Shown piece by piece: positions 28,472 to 38,962 of a stretch of 64,000 bases of DNA. A model generated the notes under the pieces. The model ran no database searches. It was given only the letters and a program-made list of their open reading frames with translations, and was not told where the DNA came from. The translations under genes and the position numbers were made by a program. The stretch is taken from contig NZ_JARSBN010000011.1 of NCBI RefSeq assembly GCF_029624125.1, positions 24,147 to 88,146 of the forward strand, written 5' to 3'. Positions within the stretch are counted from its first letter, which is position 1. The number at the start of each line of letters is the position of its first letter. The DNA comes from Winogradskyella marincola (GTDB lineage: Bacteria; Bacteroidota; Bacteroidia; Flavobacteriales; Flavobacteriaceae).

Positions 28472-29359
28472 TTAAAACTTAATTTTTCGCCATTTCTGAG
28501 AGTGCATTGGCGCAATTTTATTGAGTATATCTACAGCTTCTGCAATATTAACACTTGGTCCTCCTGAGAGAACATCCATAATTTCATCTGATTTAGCATC
28601 AAAAAACACACGTAGCAAGTACGAGTTAGGTCTTCTTTTATGAATTTTTTGCAACTCTGATAATGAAGAAATAACTTCAGATTTACCTTTTTTAGTATCG
28701 TCTGCCATAACATCCATACCTAGCATATGGTAGTTATACATGGTAGTTCTTATTTCTTTAAATGTTGGCGAAAGCAAGTTATCTATTAAAGCAAAACGCG
28801 ATTGTAAACCATCTTCTAACTTCCAGCCTTGTCCACTTAATTGCTGTGAGTAATTAGCTATAGTTTGCGCTTGAGAAAAATATTCATCTCCTCCATTTAA
28901 TGCAAACGAATCTGCGTCCATTCCTAAAATCATAAACACATGAAACGAAAGTACAGACACTAAGTTAGACTCAAACTGCAGTGGATTAAATACCATATTT
29001 TGATATTCTATATACTGAAAATTGAAATCCTTATCATTATAGTTGTATACAGGTGAGCTGTAAGTAGAATTAAAAACAGGTCTTGATGATGACACCTGCA
29101 ATGTTGCACTAAAACTATCGTTTTCGTAGCCAGTTACATTGATAACCATACTACAGTTGATTCGTTCTTCAGCGCCAAAGTTTTTTTCGGTCCATTTGGT
29201 GTTGTTAATAAACTCATTCAGCTGCTTTTCTAATGTTTTAAAAACAACATTATTATCATTACCTGTTTGTTGAGCTATAACATTAACGGTACAATTCAAC
29301 TCTTGCGAAAACACAACGGCTGAACATAAAAAGGCGAATAAAACTAGTAATCTACGCAT
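28472..29359 (-). CDS. DUF4835 family protein (PorD-like, T9SS-associated)
   Basis: 295-aa exported protein with signal peptide MRRLLVLFAFLCSAVVFSQ. Family features include ELNCTVNVIAQQTG, the TKWTEKNFG segment and LSFHVFMILGMDADSFA. DUF4835 proteins are annotated in Bacteroidota as PorD and linked to type IX secretion; I rely on memory for this link and rate it moderate. The start overlaps the coaBC stop by 8 nt, so the genes are coupled. The T9SS cargo proteins elsewhere in the window fit such a system in this organism. Confidence 0.72.
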   Translation of the reverse strand: MRRLLVLFAFLCSAVVFSQELNCTVNVIAQQTGNDNNVVFKTLEKQLNEFINNTKWTEKNFGAEERINCSMVINVTGYENDSFSATLQVSSSRPVFNSTYSSPVYNYNDKDFNFQYIEYQNMVFNPLQFESNLVSVLSFHVFMILGMDADSFALNGGDEYFSQAQTIANYSQQLSGQGWKLEDGLQSRFALIDNLLSPTFKEIRTTMYNYHMLGMDVMADDTKKGKSEVISSLSELQKIHKRRPNSYLLRVFFDAKSDEIMDVLSGGPSVNIAEAVDILNKIAPMHSQKWRKIKF

Positions 29360-30563
29360 TTAGCTGTTTTAAGATCTGTTGCATTAAATCTTTAGCAACT
29401 TCTGCCTTAGATTTAAGCGGATTTTCTATAACATCGTTAGTCGATGTTATAAATGTAACTTTATTTGTTGATACTCCAAAACCTGCTCCTTTATCTTGCA
29501 ATGAATTGAGAACAATTAAATCTAAATTTTTAGATTGTAATTTTCCTTTAGCATGCTCTAACTCATTATTGGTTTCTAGTGCAAAACCTACAAGTAGTTG
29601 GTGCGCTTTTATGGCACCTAAAGATTTTAGAATATCTTTTGTTTTTTCTAACTCTATACTAAACGTAGCATCCTTCTTTTTTATTTTTTGACTCGCTACA
29701 TTTTTTGGTCTGTAATCTGCAACAGCTGCAGAAAGAATTGCTATATCTGAAGCTTCAAAATGCTTATGAACTTCATTATACATATCCTCTGCGCTTACTA
29801 CAGGCTTTACTGTAACTAAACTGTGTGTAATAGTTTGATGCGTTGGTCCTGATACAAGAACAACCTCAGCACCAAGGTTTGCTGCTGCTTTTGCAATTTC
29901 AAAACCCATTTTTCCGCTAGAATGATTTCCAATAAATCGCACAGGATCTAATGCCTCATAGGTTGGTCCAGCTGTAATAAGTACCTTTTTGCCATACAAA
30001 GGCAATTGCTTCAAAATATCTTTTTCTACAAAACTTACAATATCTTCTGGTTCTGCCATACGACCTTCTCCTACCAAACCACTAGCCAATTCTCCAGTTC
30101 CTGCTGGTATCATTTTGTTGCCATAAGCGGTTAGTTTTTCAAAAGATGTTTTTGTAGACTCGTGTTTGTACATATCTAAATCCATAGCAGGAGCAAAATA
30201 TACAGGACACTTAGCAGAAAGATAGGTTGCTAAAAGGATATTATCGCAAACACCATTAGCCATTTTTGCCATAGTATTTGCTGTGGCAGGAGCTATTATA
30301 AAATAGTCTGCCCATAATCCTAATTCTACATGATTGTTCCAAACCTCATTATCATCATCTTCGTCAACAAAAGATGAATATACAGGATTCTTAGATAAGG
30401 TTGAAAGCGTAAGTGGAGTTATAAAATCTTTAGAAGCAGGCGTCATAACAACTTTAACGTTAGCGCCTGCTTTAATGAATAATCTGACTAAACTAGCAGA
30501 TTTATATGCGGCAATACCTGCGGTAATGCCTAATAAAATATTTTTGTCTCTTAGAATAGACAT
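29352..30563 (-). CDS. coaBC: Bifunctional phosphopantothenoylcysteine decarboxylase / phosphopantothenate-cysteine ligase
   Basis: Two consecutive steps of CoA synthesis; 403 aa, full length. The N-terminal flavoprotein domain (about 1-180) has GITAGIAAYK, the catalytic His in NHVELGLWAD, APATANTMAKMANG and the PAMDLDMY motif. The C-terminal CoaB domain begins with KVLITAGPTYEALDPVRFIGNHSSGKMG and includes AAVADYRPK. Together with coaE in this window it covers most of the late CoA pathway. It lies 7 nt after the omega gene. Confidence 0.96.
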   Translation of the reverse strand: MSILRDKNILLGITAGIAAYKSASLVRLFIKAGANVKVVMTPASKDFITPLTLSTLSKNPVYSSFVDEDDDNEVWNNHVELGLWADYFIIAPATANTMAKMANGVCDNILLATYLSAKCPVYFAPAMDLDMYKHESTKTSFEKLTAYGNKMIPAGTGELASGLVGEGRMAEPEDIVSFVEKDILKQLPLYGKKVLITAGPTYEALDPVRFIGNHSSGKMGFEIAKAAANLGAEVVLVSGPTHQTITHSLVTVKPVVSAEDMYNEVHKHFEASDIAILSAAVADYRPKNVASQKIKKKDATFSIELEKTKDILKSLGAIKAHQLLVGFALETNNELEHAKGKLQSKNLDLIVLNSLQDKGAGFGVSTNKVTFITSTNDVIENPLKSKAEVAKDLMQQILKQLNA

Positions 30564-30570
30564 CTAAGGA

Positions 30571-30897
30571 TTATTGTTTTGAATCCTCAGTGTTTCTGTG
30601 GTAAATCTTACCATCTAACCACTCTTTTACTGCTAACGCATGTGGCTTTGGTAATTTTTCGTAAAACTTAGAAACTTCGATTTGCTCTTTGTTTTCAAAA
30701 ATTTCTTCAAGACTATCGTTGTAAGTTGCAAACTCTTCTAGCTTGTCTATTAACTCACGTCTTATGTCTGTGTTAATTTGCTCAGCACGCTTAGAGATAA
30801 CCGAAATCGCTTCGTAAATGTTATCTGTTGCAGCATCAACTTCATTTCTGTTATACGTTACAGTTGAAACAGGTGCATCTGTCTTTTTTAAATCCAT
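30571..30897 (-). CDS. rpoZ: RNA polymerase omega subunit, Bacteroidota type
   Basis: 108-aa protein matching the Bacteroidota omega-like family: TYNRNEVDAATDNIYEAISVISKRAEQIN near the N-terminus, then RRELIDKLEEF. Omega helps assemble and stabilise RNA polymerase by binding beta-prime. Its place between bamD and coaBC is the usual one in this phylum. Sequence similarity to proteobacterial omega is weak, so the call rests on the lineage-specific family and the context. Confidence 0.8.
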   Translation of the reverse strand: MDLKKTDAPVSTVTYNRNEVDAATDNIYEAISVISKRAEQINTDIRRELIDKLEEFATYNDSLEEIFENKEQIEVSKFYEKLPKPHALAVKEWLDGKIYHRNTEDSKQ

Positions 30898-30908
30898 CGT
30901 TATAATGA

Positions 30909-31706
30909 TTAACTTTTAGTAAATGTACTTAATTCTTGTTCTAATTCTTGATTCATTTTAGTAGCGTCTTCCATTAATTCTGAATTTGGATAAGCTTTCT
31001 TAAATGAATTATAGTATCCTATAGCATCTTTTAGTCGCTCTTCTTTTAGTTGATCGATACTTAAAATAGCTAAATTGTACGAAGCATCAAATCTGTAAAA
31101 CATTGCTTCATCTCTTAGTGATGTACCAGGAAAATCTAACAAAAAGTTGTTGAACGATTTAATTGAGGCTTTATAATCTGTAATAAGGTCGTATTGCTTT
31201 GCAATTTCAAACGCCTTCTTTTCTAATTTAAAATCTAATTCCTTAACTAAAGTATTAGCTTCTGCCAAATACTGAGATTCTGGATATTGGTTAACAAACA
31301 ACTGTAATTTTTCAATGGCTTCTACAGTTTCTTTTTGCTCTTTAGAATATACTGGCGAATTAAAATAATACCCTTTTGCTGCTTTAAAAGCTGCTTCTTC
31401 TGCCTTTTCACTTTGAGGGTATATGTCTGTAAACTTATCAAAATGATAACTAGCTATGTAGTAATCTCCCATTTCGTAAGAACAGTTAGCATGCATGTAC
31501 GTTAACTTCTCTGCCTGAGGTTTCCCTCTATACTTTGGTAAAATTTGATCTAAAAGTCTCTTAGACTTACTCCATTTTCCAGCTTCGTACAATTCATCAG
31601 CCATAGTAAATTTCTTTGCAACATCTTCAGATTTTAAGGCTTTCTGAAAATCGCTACATGAAACTAATAAAAGTGTTGCGAAAAGTATGTAAATTCCTTG
31701 CTTCAT
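30909..31706 (-). CDS. bamD: Outer membrane assembly lipoprotein BamD
   Basis: 265-aa TPR lipoprotein of the BAM complex, which inserts beta-barrels into the outer membrane. I use ATG 31706, giving signal peptide MKQGIYILFATLLLVSC with the lipidated Cys at 17; the longer frame would bury this signal. TPR-like helices follow (ADELYEAGKWSKSKRLLDQILPKYRG, GDYYIASYHFDKFTDIYPQS), matching the 5-TPR BamD architecture. The gap to omega is 11 nt. Confidence 0.92.
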   Translation of the reverse strand: MKQGIYILFATLLLVSCSDFQKALKSEDVAKKFTMADELYEAGKWSKSKRLLDQILPKYRGKPQAEKLTYMHANCSYEMGDYYIASYHFDKFTDIYPQSEKAEEAAFKAAKGYYFNSPVYSKEQKETVEAIEKLQLFVNQYPESQYLAEANTLVKELDFKLEKKAFEIAKQYDLITDYKASIKSFNNFLLDFPGTSLRDEAMFYRFDASYNLAILSIDQLKEERLKDAIGYYNSFKKAYPNSELMEDATKMNQELEQELSTFTKS

Positions 31707-31814
31707 AAATTTTAAACAGGATGCAAAAGTACGCATTATTAACGGATTTTAAAAACAAAAATTGTACGCTAAAATAGTGGTTGTTTTAGATGCGCTGTGT
31801 AATTTAAACTAAGT

Positions 31815-32699
31815 TTAACTTTTACCTAAATCTTTTAAGGCACTTTTAATATCATTTTTAAGCTTATCTGTTGCCTCTACTAATGGTAAACGCACGTGAG
31901 ATTCTGAAATATTCAATGCTTCTAAAACTGCTTTGATACCAGCAGGATTGTTTTCAGAAAAAATTAAACGTGTTATTGGCATTAGATCAAAATGCGTCTT
32001 ATATGCTTCTTTGGCTTTACCAGCAATACCTAATCTAATCATCTCAGAAAATTCTTTTGGTAAGGCTTGCCCTATAACTGAAATTACGCCAGAACCTCCT
32101 GCTAATGCCACACCTAATGCTAAATCATCATCTCCTGACAATACCAAGAAATCATCTGGCTTGGTTCTTAACAACTCTAAATATTGATGTACATTATTAC
32201 CTGCTTCTTTAACCGCAATAATATTTTTAAAATCATTAGCTAATCTTATTGTGGTTTCTGGCAATACATTAGATGATGTTCTTCCTGGAACATTATATAA
32301 AATAATTGGCTTTGGAGACACCTCTGCAATAGCTTTAAAATGCTGATAGATTCCTTCTTGTGTAGGCTTACTATAATACGGAGATACAGATAAAATAGCA
32401 TCTATGCTAGACAAATCTGTATTATTAATTTCGCTAATTATAGACGCTGTATTATTACCTCCAATACCTAAAACCAATGGCACTCTTCCGTTATTAACTT
32501 TAGATATAAACTCTACTAACATTTTCTTTTCTTCAGCAGTAACTGTAACACTTTCTCCTGTTGTACCACTTATTACCAAGTACTCTGTACCATTGTTTAT
32601 ATTATGCTCTACCAATCGCTCAAGCGCTTCAAAATCTATACTTAAATCTGCTTTAAATGGTGTAATTAGCGCTACTCCTGTTCCTATAAATTTGGTCAT
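31815..32699 (-). CDS. dapA: 4-hydroxy-tetrahydrodipicolinate synthase
   Basis: Condenses pyruvate with aspartate semialdehyde in the lysine/diaminopimelate pathway; 294 aa. GTGVALITPF at the N-terminus, GTTGE(S) binding motif, YYSKPTQEGIYQHF with the catalytic Tyr, YNVPGRTSSN, and the Schiff-base lysine in IIAVKEA. dapF lies at 52.0 kb in this window. The ATG overlaps the stop codon of the DUF6913 gene by one base, suggesting coupling. Confidence 0.96.
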   Translation of the reverse strand: MTKFIGTGVALITPFKADLSIDFEALERLVEHNINNGTEYLVISGTTGESVTVTAEEKKMLVEFISKVNNGRVPLVLGIGGNNTASIISEINNTDLSSIDAILSVSPYYSKPTQEGIYQHFKAIAEVSPKPIILYNVPGRTSSNVLPETTIRLANDFKNIIAVKEAGNNVHQYLELLRTKPDDFLVLSGDDDLALGVALAGGSGVISVIGQALPKEFSEMIRLGIAGKAKEAYKTHFDLMPITRLIFSENNPAGIKAVLEALNISESHVRLPLVEATDKLKNDIKSALKDLGKS

Positions 32700-33217
32700 T
32701 ATAATTTGTTTAAAATGTTTAAATATTTTTTTAATTCGTTTTTAAAGGTTTTTACGTCTTTAGGATCTATATCTATGATTAAATCATACAGACGCTCATC
32801 CTTTCGGCTTAATCCAACTTTTAAATTTGCCTTTGATGCAGCTGTTATAAGGTCTAACTCTGGAGTTTCTGTTTTGTAATAACTCACCAACACATCAAAA
32901 GGGTCATCTATAAAAGCTTGTAAGTCTATGTTGTTTATTTTTCCCTTCCATCCAAAATGTTTTGGAGAAAAATAGGTTTCCCACTGGCTTCCTTCATACT
33001 TATCATCTTTTGTAAAAGCAACGATTTTGTGCTTTGGAGATGTTAAGTTTAGCTCTTTAAAATAATTTCTAAAGACCTCAAAATCTTTAAATTCGCTAGC
33101 ATTAAATAAAATCGCAATTACCTTAACCTTATTGTTATTTACTGCAGCTTTACGAGCAGACAACAATTTGTTTACATATTTTTGATTTGATTTTTCCTTA
33201 AATGCTTTTAAAATCAT
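32699..33217 (-). CDS. DUF6913 family protein
   Basis: 172-aa soluble protein, no signal peptide. Basic N-terminal segment, then KVKVIAILFNASEF and DDPFDVLVSYYKTETPELDLITAASKANLKVGLS, which resemble the flavobacterial family annotated DUF6913 upstream of dapA. Function unknown. It is the first gene of the dapA unit and is divergent from the nucleotidase pair. Confidence 0.6.
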   Translation of the reverse strand: MILKAFKEKSNQKYVNKLLSARKAAVNNNKVKVIAILFNASEFKDFEVFRNYFKELNLTSPKHKIVAFTKDDKYEGSQWETYFSPKHFGWKGKINNIDLQAFIDDPFDVLVSYYKTETPELDLITAASKANLKVGLSRKDERLYDLIIDIDPKDVKTFKNELKKYLNILNKL

Positions 33218-33287
33218 TTACCTTTAGCCTTTGATGCAAATTTAACAAAAGCACAAGTATTATTTAATTACTATTTCAACTAAATCG

Positions 33288-34046
33288 ATGATAAAAAATT
33301 CACTTTTATTAGTTCTTTTTTTGAGTATTGCTTATTCATGCAAAGAAATACCAAACAGAGTTGAAGGTAGCCGTTTAGAAATTAACGACTCTATTACCTT
33401 AGACAAAGAGATTGAAAACTTCATAAGTCCTTACAGAGATAATGTAAACAAAAATTTAGACAGTGTCATTTCTTATGCTCCAGAAACCTATTCTAAATCT
33501 AATGGCGAATTTAACACTGCTATTGGCAACTTAATGGCTGACGCTGTATATAATGAAAGTAATCCTGTCTTTAACAAACGTACAGGTAAAAATATTGATT
33601 TTGTAATACTAAACCATGGAGGAATTAGAGCTATAATTTCTCAAGGAAATATAACATCAAGAACGGCTTACGAAGTAATGCCTTTTGAAAATTCTGTTGT
33701 GGTTGTTGCATTAAAAGGAAAACAAATCAACGAACTCTTTGACTATCTTTCTAAAGCCAAACGCGCTCATCCTGTTTCTAAGCAAGTTGAATTATTATTA
33801 GATAAGGATTACAATATTAAAAAAGCACTTGTTAACAGCAAGCCTGTTTCGGAAGACGAAACATATTATATAGCTACAAATGACTATTTATATAACGGAG
33901 GAGATCGTATGACGTTTTTTCACCCAAACGATAGCCTATACACACTAGATTATAAAATTAGAAATGTATTGATAGATTATTTTAAAAGAAAAGATACTAT
34001 CCGTCCTAAAATTGACAATCGTTTCACAAAGTTAACTGCAGAATAA
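33288..34046 (+). CDS. 5'-nucleotidase C-terminal domain lipoprotein
   Basis: 252-aa lipoprotein: MIKNSLLLVLFLSIAYSC gives a signal peptide with lipidated Cys. The rest is the substrate-specificity domain of UshA-type 5'-nucleotidases (NTAIGNLMADAVYNE, VILNHGGIRAIISQGNITSRTAYEVMPFEN, TNDYLYNGGDRM). It lacks the metallophosphatase domain, which is encoded by the next gene 2 nt downstream. The two products probably form one enzyme at the outer surface or in the periplasm. Confidence 0.88.
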   Translation: MIKNSLLLVLFLSIAYSCKEIPNRVEGSRLEINDSITLDKEIENFISPYRDNVNKNLDSVISYAPETYSKSNGEFNTAIGNLMADAVYNESNPVFNKRTGKNIDFVILNHGGIRAIISQGNITSRTAYEVMPFENSVVVVALKGKQINELFDYLSKAKRAHPVSKQVELLLDKDYNIKKALVNSKPVSEDETYYIATNDYLYNGGDRMTFFHPNDSLYTLDYKIRNVLIDYFKRKDTIRPKIDNRFTKLTAE

Positions 34047-34048
34047 GA

Positions 34049-34960
34049 ATGAAAAGAAGACACTTTATACAACAAACAACAGCTGCTACAGCATTAGCTG
34101 GTTTAGGAGCTTTAAATCTTCAATCTTGTGTTTCTAACAGAAAACACATTACTATTCTGCACACCAATGATGTGCATAGCCACATAGATCCTTTTGGGCC
34201 CAACGATAAAAGAAACCCTAACAAAGGTGGTGTTGCAAGACGCGCCTCTTTGGTAGAAAATATTAGAAAAGAAAATCCTAATACATTATTATTAGATGCT
34301 GGTGATATTTTTCAAGGCACTCCTTACTTTAATTATTACGGAGGTGAATTAGAATTTAAGCTAATGAGTATGCTTAATTACGATTTAGCTACCATTGGTA
34401 ACCATGACTTTGATAATGGTATAGACGGACTTTATGCTCAATTACCACATGCAAAGTTTGAATTTGTTTCTGCCAACTATGATTTTTCAAATACTGTAAT
34501 GGACACACATGTAAAACCTTACAAGATTCTTGTAAAAGATGGTGTAAAAATTGGTGTGTTTGGACTAGGTATTCAACTAGATGGTTTGGTAGACAAACAA
34601 ATGTATAAAGAAACTGTTTACCATAATCCTATTGAAGTTGCGCAAGATATGTCTCGTATACTTAAAGAGGAAGAATCTTGCGATCTTGTGATTTGCCTGT
34701 CTCATATTGGCTACCACTATAAAAACAGTCCAGATAGAGCCAGCGATTTAAACCTGGCTAAAGCCACAAAAAACATCGATTTAATTATTGGTGGACACAC
34801 GCACACTTTTTTACCTAAACCTACTGTTGCACAAAATAGTGAAGGTAAAAATGTACTTGTTAATCAGGTTGGCGCTTACGGATTATATTTAGGTAGAATT
34901 GATTTTTATTTTGAAAAAGGAAAGCCACTTTATTCAGACAGCACAACAATTATTGTTTAG
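34049..34960 (+). CDS. Metallophosphatase (5'-nucleotidase N-terminal domain) protein
   Basis: 303-aa exported metallophosphoesterase. The N-terminus MKRRHFIQQTTAATALAGLGA has a twin-arginine-like RR and a lipobox ending LQSC. The metal-binding motifs are HTNDVHSH, LLDAGDIFQG, TIGNHDFDNG, LSHIGYH and GGHTHTF. It ends where a full-length 5'-nucleotidase would continue into the C-terminal domain; that domain is in the gene just upstream. It probably hydrolyses nucleotides to salvage phosphate and nucleosides. Confidence 0.9.
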   Translation: MKRRHFIQQTTAATALAGLGALNLQSCVSNRKHITILHTNDVHSHIDPFGPNDKRNPNKGGVARRASLVENIRKENPNTLLLDAGDIFQGTPYFNYYGGELEFKLMSMLNYDLATIGNHDFDNGIDGLYAQLPHAKFEFVSANYDFSNTVMDTHVKPYKILVKDGVKIGVFGLGIQLDGLVDKQMYKETVYHNPIEVAQDMSRILKEEESCDLVICLSHIGYHYKNSPDRASDLNLAKATKNIDLIIGGHTHTFLPKPTVAQNSEGKNVLVNQVGAYGLYLGRIDFYFEKGKPLYSDSTTIIV

Positions 34961-35017
34961 CAACTAATGTAAGTTTCTAAAAATGAAACGTCTAAGATTT
35001 CAACTAAACCAAAGTTT

Positions 35018-35410
35018 ATGAAATCTGACAAAATCATTTTTATACTTAGAATTGCTGTAGCTGTAATATTAATTCAAACACTACGGTTTAAGTTTACCGC
35101 ACATCCTGATAGTGTATATATTTTTGAAACCGTTGGTTTAGAACCTTACGGAAGAATTGGAATTGGAATATTAGAATTAATCGCAGGAATTTTGCTCTTA
35201 ATTCCAAAAACAGTTTGGATCGGTTCACTTTTAACCCTAAGTCTTATTGGAGGTGCTATTCTAATGCATCTAACACAGTTAGGAATAAACGTAAATAATG
35301 ATGGAGGTCTGCTGTTTTACACAGCAGTAATTACATTTTTACTAAGCGTAGTGATTCTTTATTATTACAGAAAGGACATTCCGGTTATAGGACAAAAATT
35401 AAGCTTCTAA
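35018..35410 (+). CDS. DoxX-like small membrane protein
   Basis: 130-aa integral membrane protein with four predicted helices: residues 5-22, 48-65, 68-88 and 100-118. RIGIGILELIAGILLLIP is typical of DoxX/DoxD-like proteins. Function unknown. Its 3' end overlaps the convergent membrane protein gene by 12 nt. Confidence 0.65.
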   Translation: MKSDKIIFILRIAVAVILIQTLRFKFTAHPDSVYIFETVGLEPYGRIGIGILELIAGILLLIPKTVWIGSLLTLSLIGGAILMHLTQLGINVNNDGGLLFYTAVITFLLSVVILYYYRKDIPVIGQKLSF

Positions 35411-36142
35411 CTGCTCGTCCATATCCAAATATGTAGGCTGTGGTCCTGTATGCTTAAGTTGCGACTGTAGATAGAAAAACACAAAAGCTACAACAAGAAA
35501 AAACGAATAGATAAACCCTAAATTTCTATTTTCTAGAATGTAGTAATACGCTAACTGTATAATTTCAGAAAAAACAATACAAATAGAGCCTAAAAGAAAT
35601 AGCATTGATTTGTTATCATTTCTGTACATATAATCAACTAGAGCTGCAGATAATAATGCCATTATAACACCATTATATATAAACTCTAAAGCATACTCAT
35701 ACGCAGAAAGCTTACCTTCGGTTGCATCTGTAACAATAACAACGCAGAAAACATCTAACACAACAAGAATAACAATAGGTATTGATAATTCTTTAAAGAC
35801 CTTTTTAACATCAATAGCAGACAAAACCTTTACTATTAATAATACGTAAGCAACTATAAAAAGAGCATTGGCACCATAATAGTGAATATCTAATTGATCC
35901 TCTTCTAACAATGGCATAAACCAACCTGTGTAACTTAACAGATGACCGATTGAAAAAAACACAAGAAACCAAAAGAAAAGCTTAGACCTCTCATCAGTCC
36001 AAACACAGTACAAAATGGTTAATAGCACGAGCATTATAGCACTTACAGCGGCACCTTGAACTTCATAGGCCAAACCTTGAAGTATTATAAAAATACCACC
36101 TAAAAGCAATAGCAATGCTTTTAAGATTTTATTCGCTAACAT
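35399..36142 (-). CDS. Multi-pass membrane protein, possibly YhhN-like
   Basis: 247-aa integral membrane protein with about eight helices spread over the whole length and a short acidic C-terminus (DMDEQLEA). Length and helix number fit the YhhN/TMEM86 family, but I do not see a decisive motif, so the family call is weak. It is convergent with the DoxX-like gene, with a 12-nt overlap. Confidence 0.5.
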   Translation of the reverse strand: MLANKILKALLLLLGGIFIILQGLAYEVQGAAVSAIMLVLLTILYCVWTDERSKLFFWFLVFFSIGHLLSYTGWFMPLLEEDQLDIHYYGANALFIVAYVLLIVKVLSAIDVKKVFKELSIPIVILVVLDVFCVVIVTDATEGKLSAYEYALEFIYNGVIMALLSAALVDYMYRNDNKSMLFLLGSICIVFSEIIQLAYYYILENRNLGFIYSFFLVVAFVFFYLQSQLKHTGPQPTYLDMDEQLEA

Positions 36143-36241
36143 TAATTAATCCCTTATTATTGAAGCGAATATATAAAAATTCTACAATTAAACGATAAAA
36201 AAATACTTTTTATCGATAAATATTTCATTATTTGTAGGAAT

Positions 36242-38311
<2,070 letters not shown>

Positions 38312-38312
38312 T

Positions 38313-38894
38313 TTAGAGACCTTCTTTATTCAACCACTTTGGAGCTGGCAATGGTTTGTAATTATTCATTTTATTTAAAAGTCCTTCAATTGTTGTGTCT
38401 ATAACAACAGCATCTAAATTTTCTTGTTTTAAAAAGCCTCGTTCTACCATCACTTTGCATTGTTCTATCAAAGCATCGTAATAACCATTGATATTTAAAA
38501 TCCCAATTGGTTTGGTATGTAAGCCTAATTGTCCCCAAGTTGTGATTTCAAAAAACTCATCCATTGTACCAAAACCACCAGGAATAATAATGAAGCCATC
38601 GCTTTTTTCATACATAATAATTTTTCTATCATGCATATTGTCTGTCGTAATCAATTCCGTTAGTTGAGTATGAACGATTTCTTTAGTTTTAAGAAAGGTT
38701 GGAATAACTCCTATTGTTTTACCACCATTTTCTATAACACCTTCTGCCACCTTTCCCATGATACCAATCTTAGCCGCACCATAAACAAGCGTTATATTTT
38801 TTTGAGCAAATTCTTTACCCAAAGCATAAGCTGTTGTGATAATTTCGTTGTCATTTCCGTCGCTACTTCCGCAAAAAACTGATATACTTTTCAT
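38313..38894 (-). CDS. LOG family protein (TIGR00730, cytokinin riboside 5'-monophosphate phosphoribohydrolase-like)
   Basis: 193-aa Rossmann-like cytoplasmic protein. SISVFCGSSDG at the N-terminus, LVYGAAKIGIMG, and the hallmark PGGFGTMDEFFE, which carries the catalytic Glu of LOG nucleosidases. Related enzymes split nucleoside monophosphates into base and ribose-5-phosphate. I start at ATG 38894, because the longer frame runs through a palindromic repeat. The gene is framed by two REP-like doublets in the same orientation. Confidence 0.88.
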   Translation of the reverse strand: MKSISVFCGSSDGNDNEIITTAYALGKEFAQKNITLVYGAAKIGIMGKVAEGVIENGGKTIGVIPTFLKTKEIVHTQLTELITTDNMHDRKIIMYEKSDGFIIIPGGFGTMDEFFEITTWGQLGLHTKPIGILNINGYYDALIEQCKVMVERGFLKQENLDAVVIDTTIEGLLNKMNNYKPLPAPKWLNKEGL

Positions 38895-38900
38895 ATTTAT

Positions 38901-38952
38901 TTCCCATGAAAATGGGAATCTTTTTAGTTTAGATTCCTGCCTTCGCAGGAAT
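38901..38952. repeat. Palindrome doublet (REP-like), right copy
   Basis: TTCCCAT-GAAA-ATGGGAA (38901-38918) followed 14 nt later by ATTCCTGC-CTTC-GCAGGAAT (38933-38952). It lies in the leader of the LOG gene and between it and prmC. Confidence 0.75.
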
Positions 38953-38962
38953 ATCATTCATG

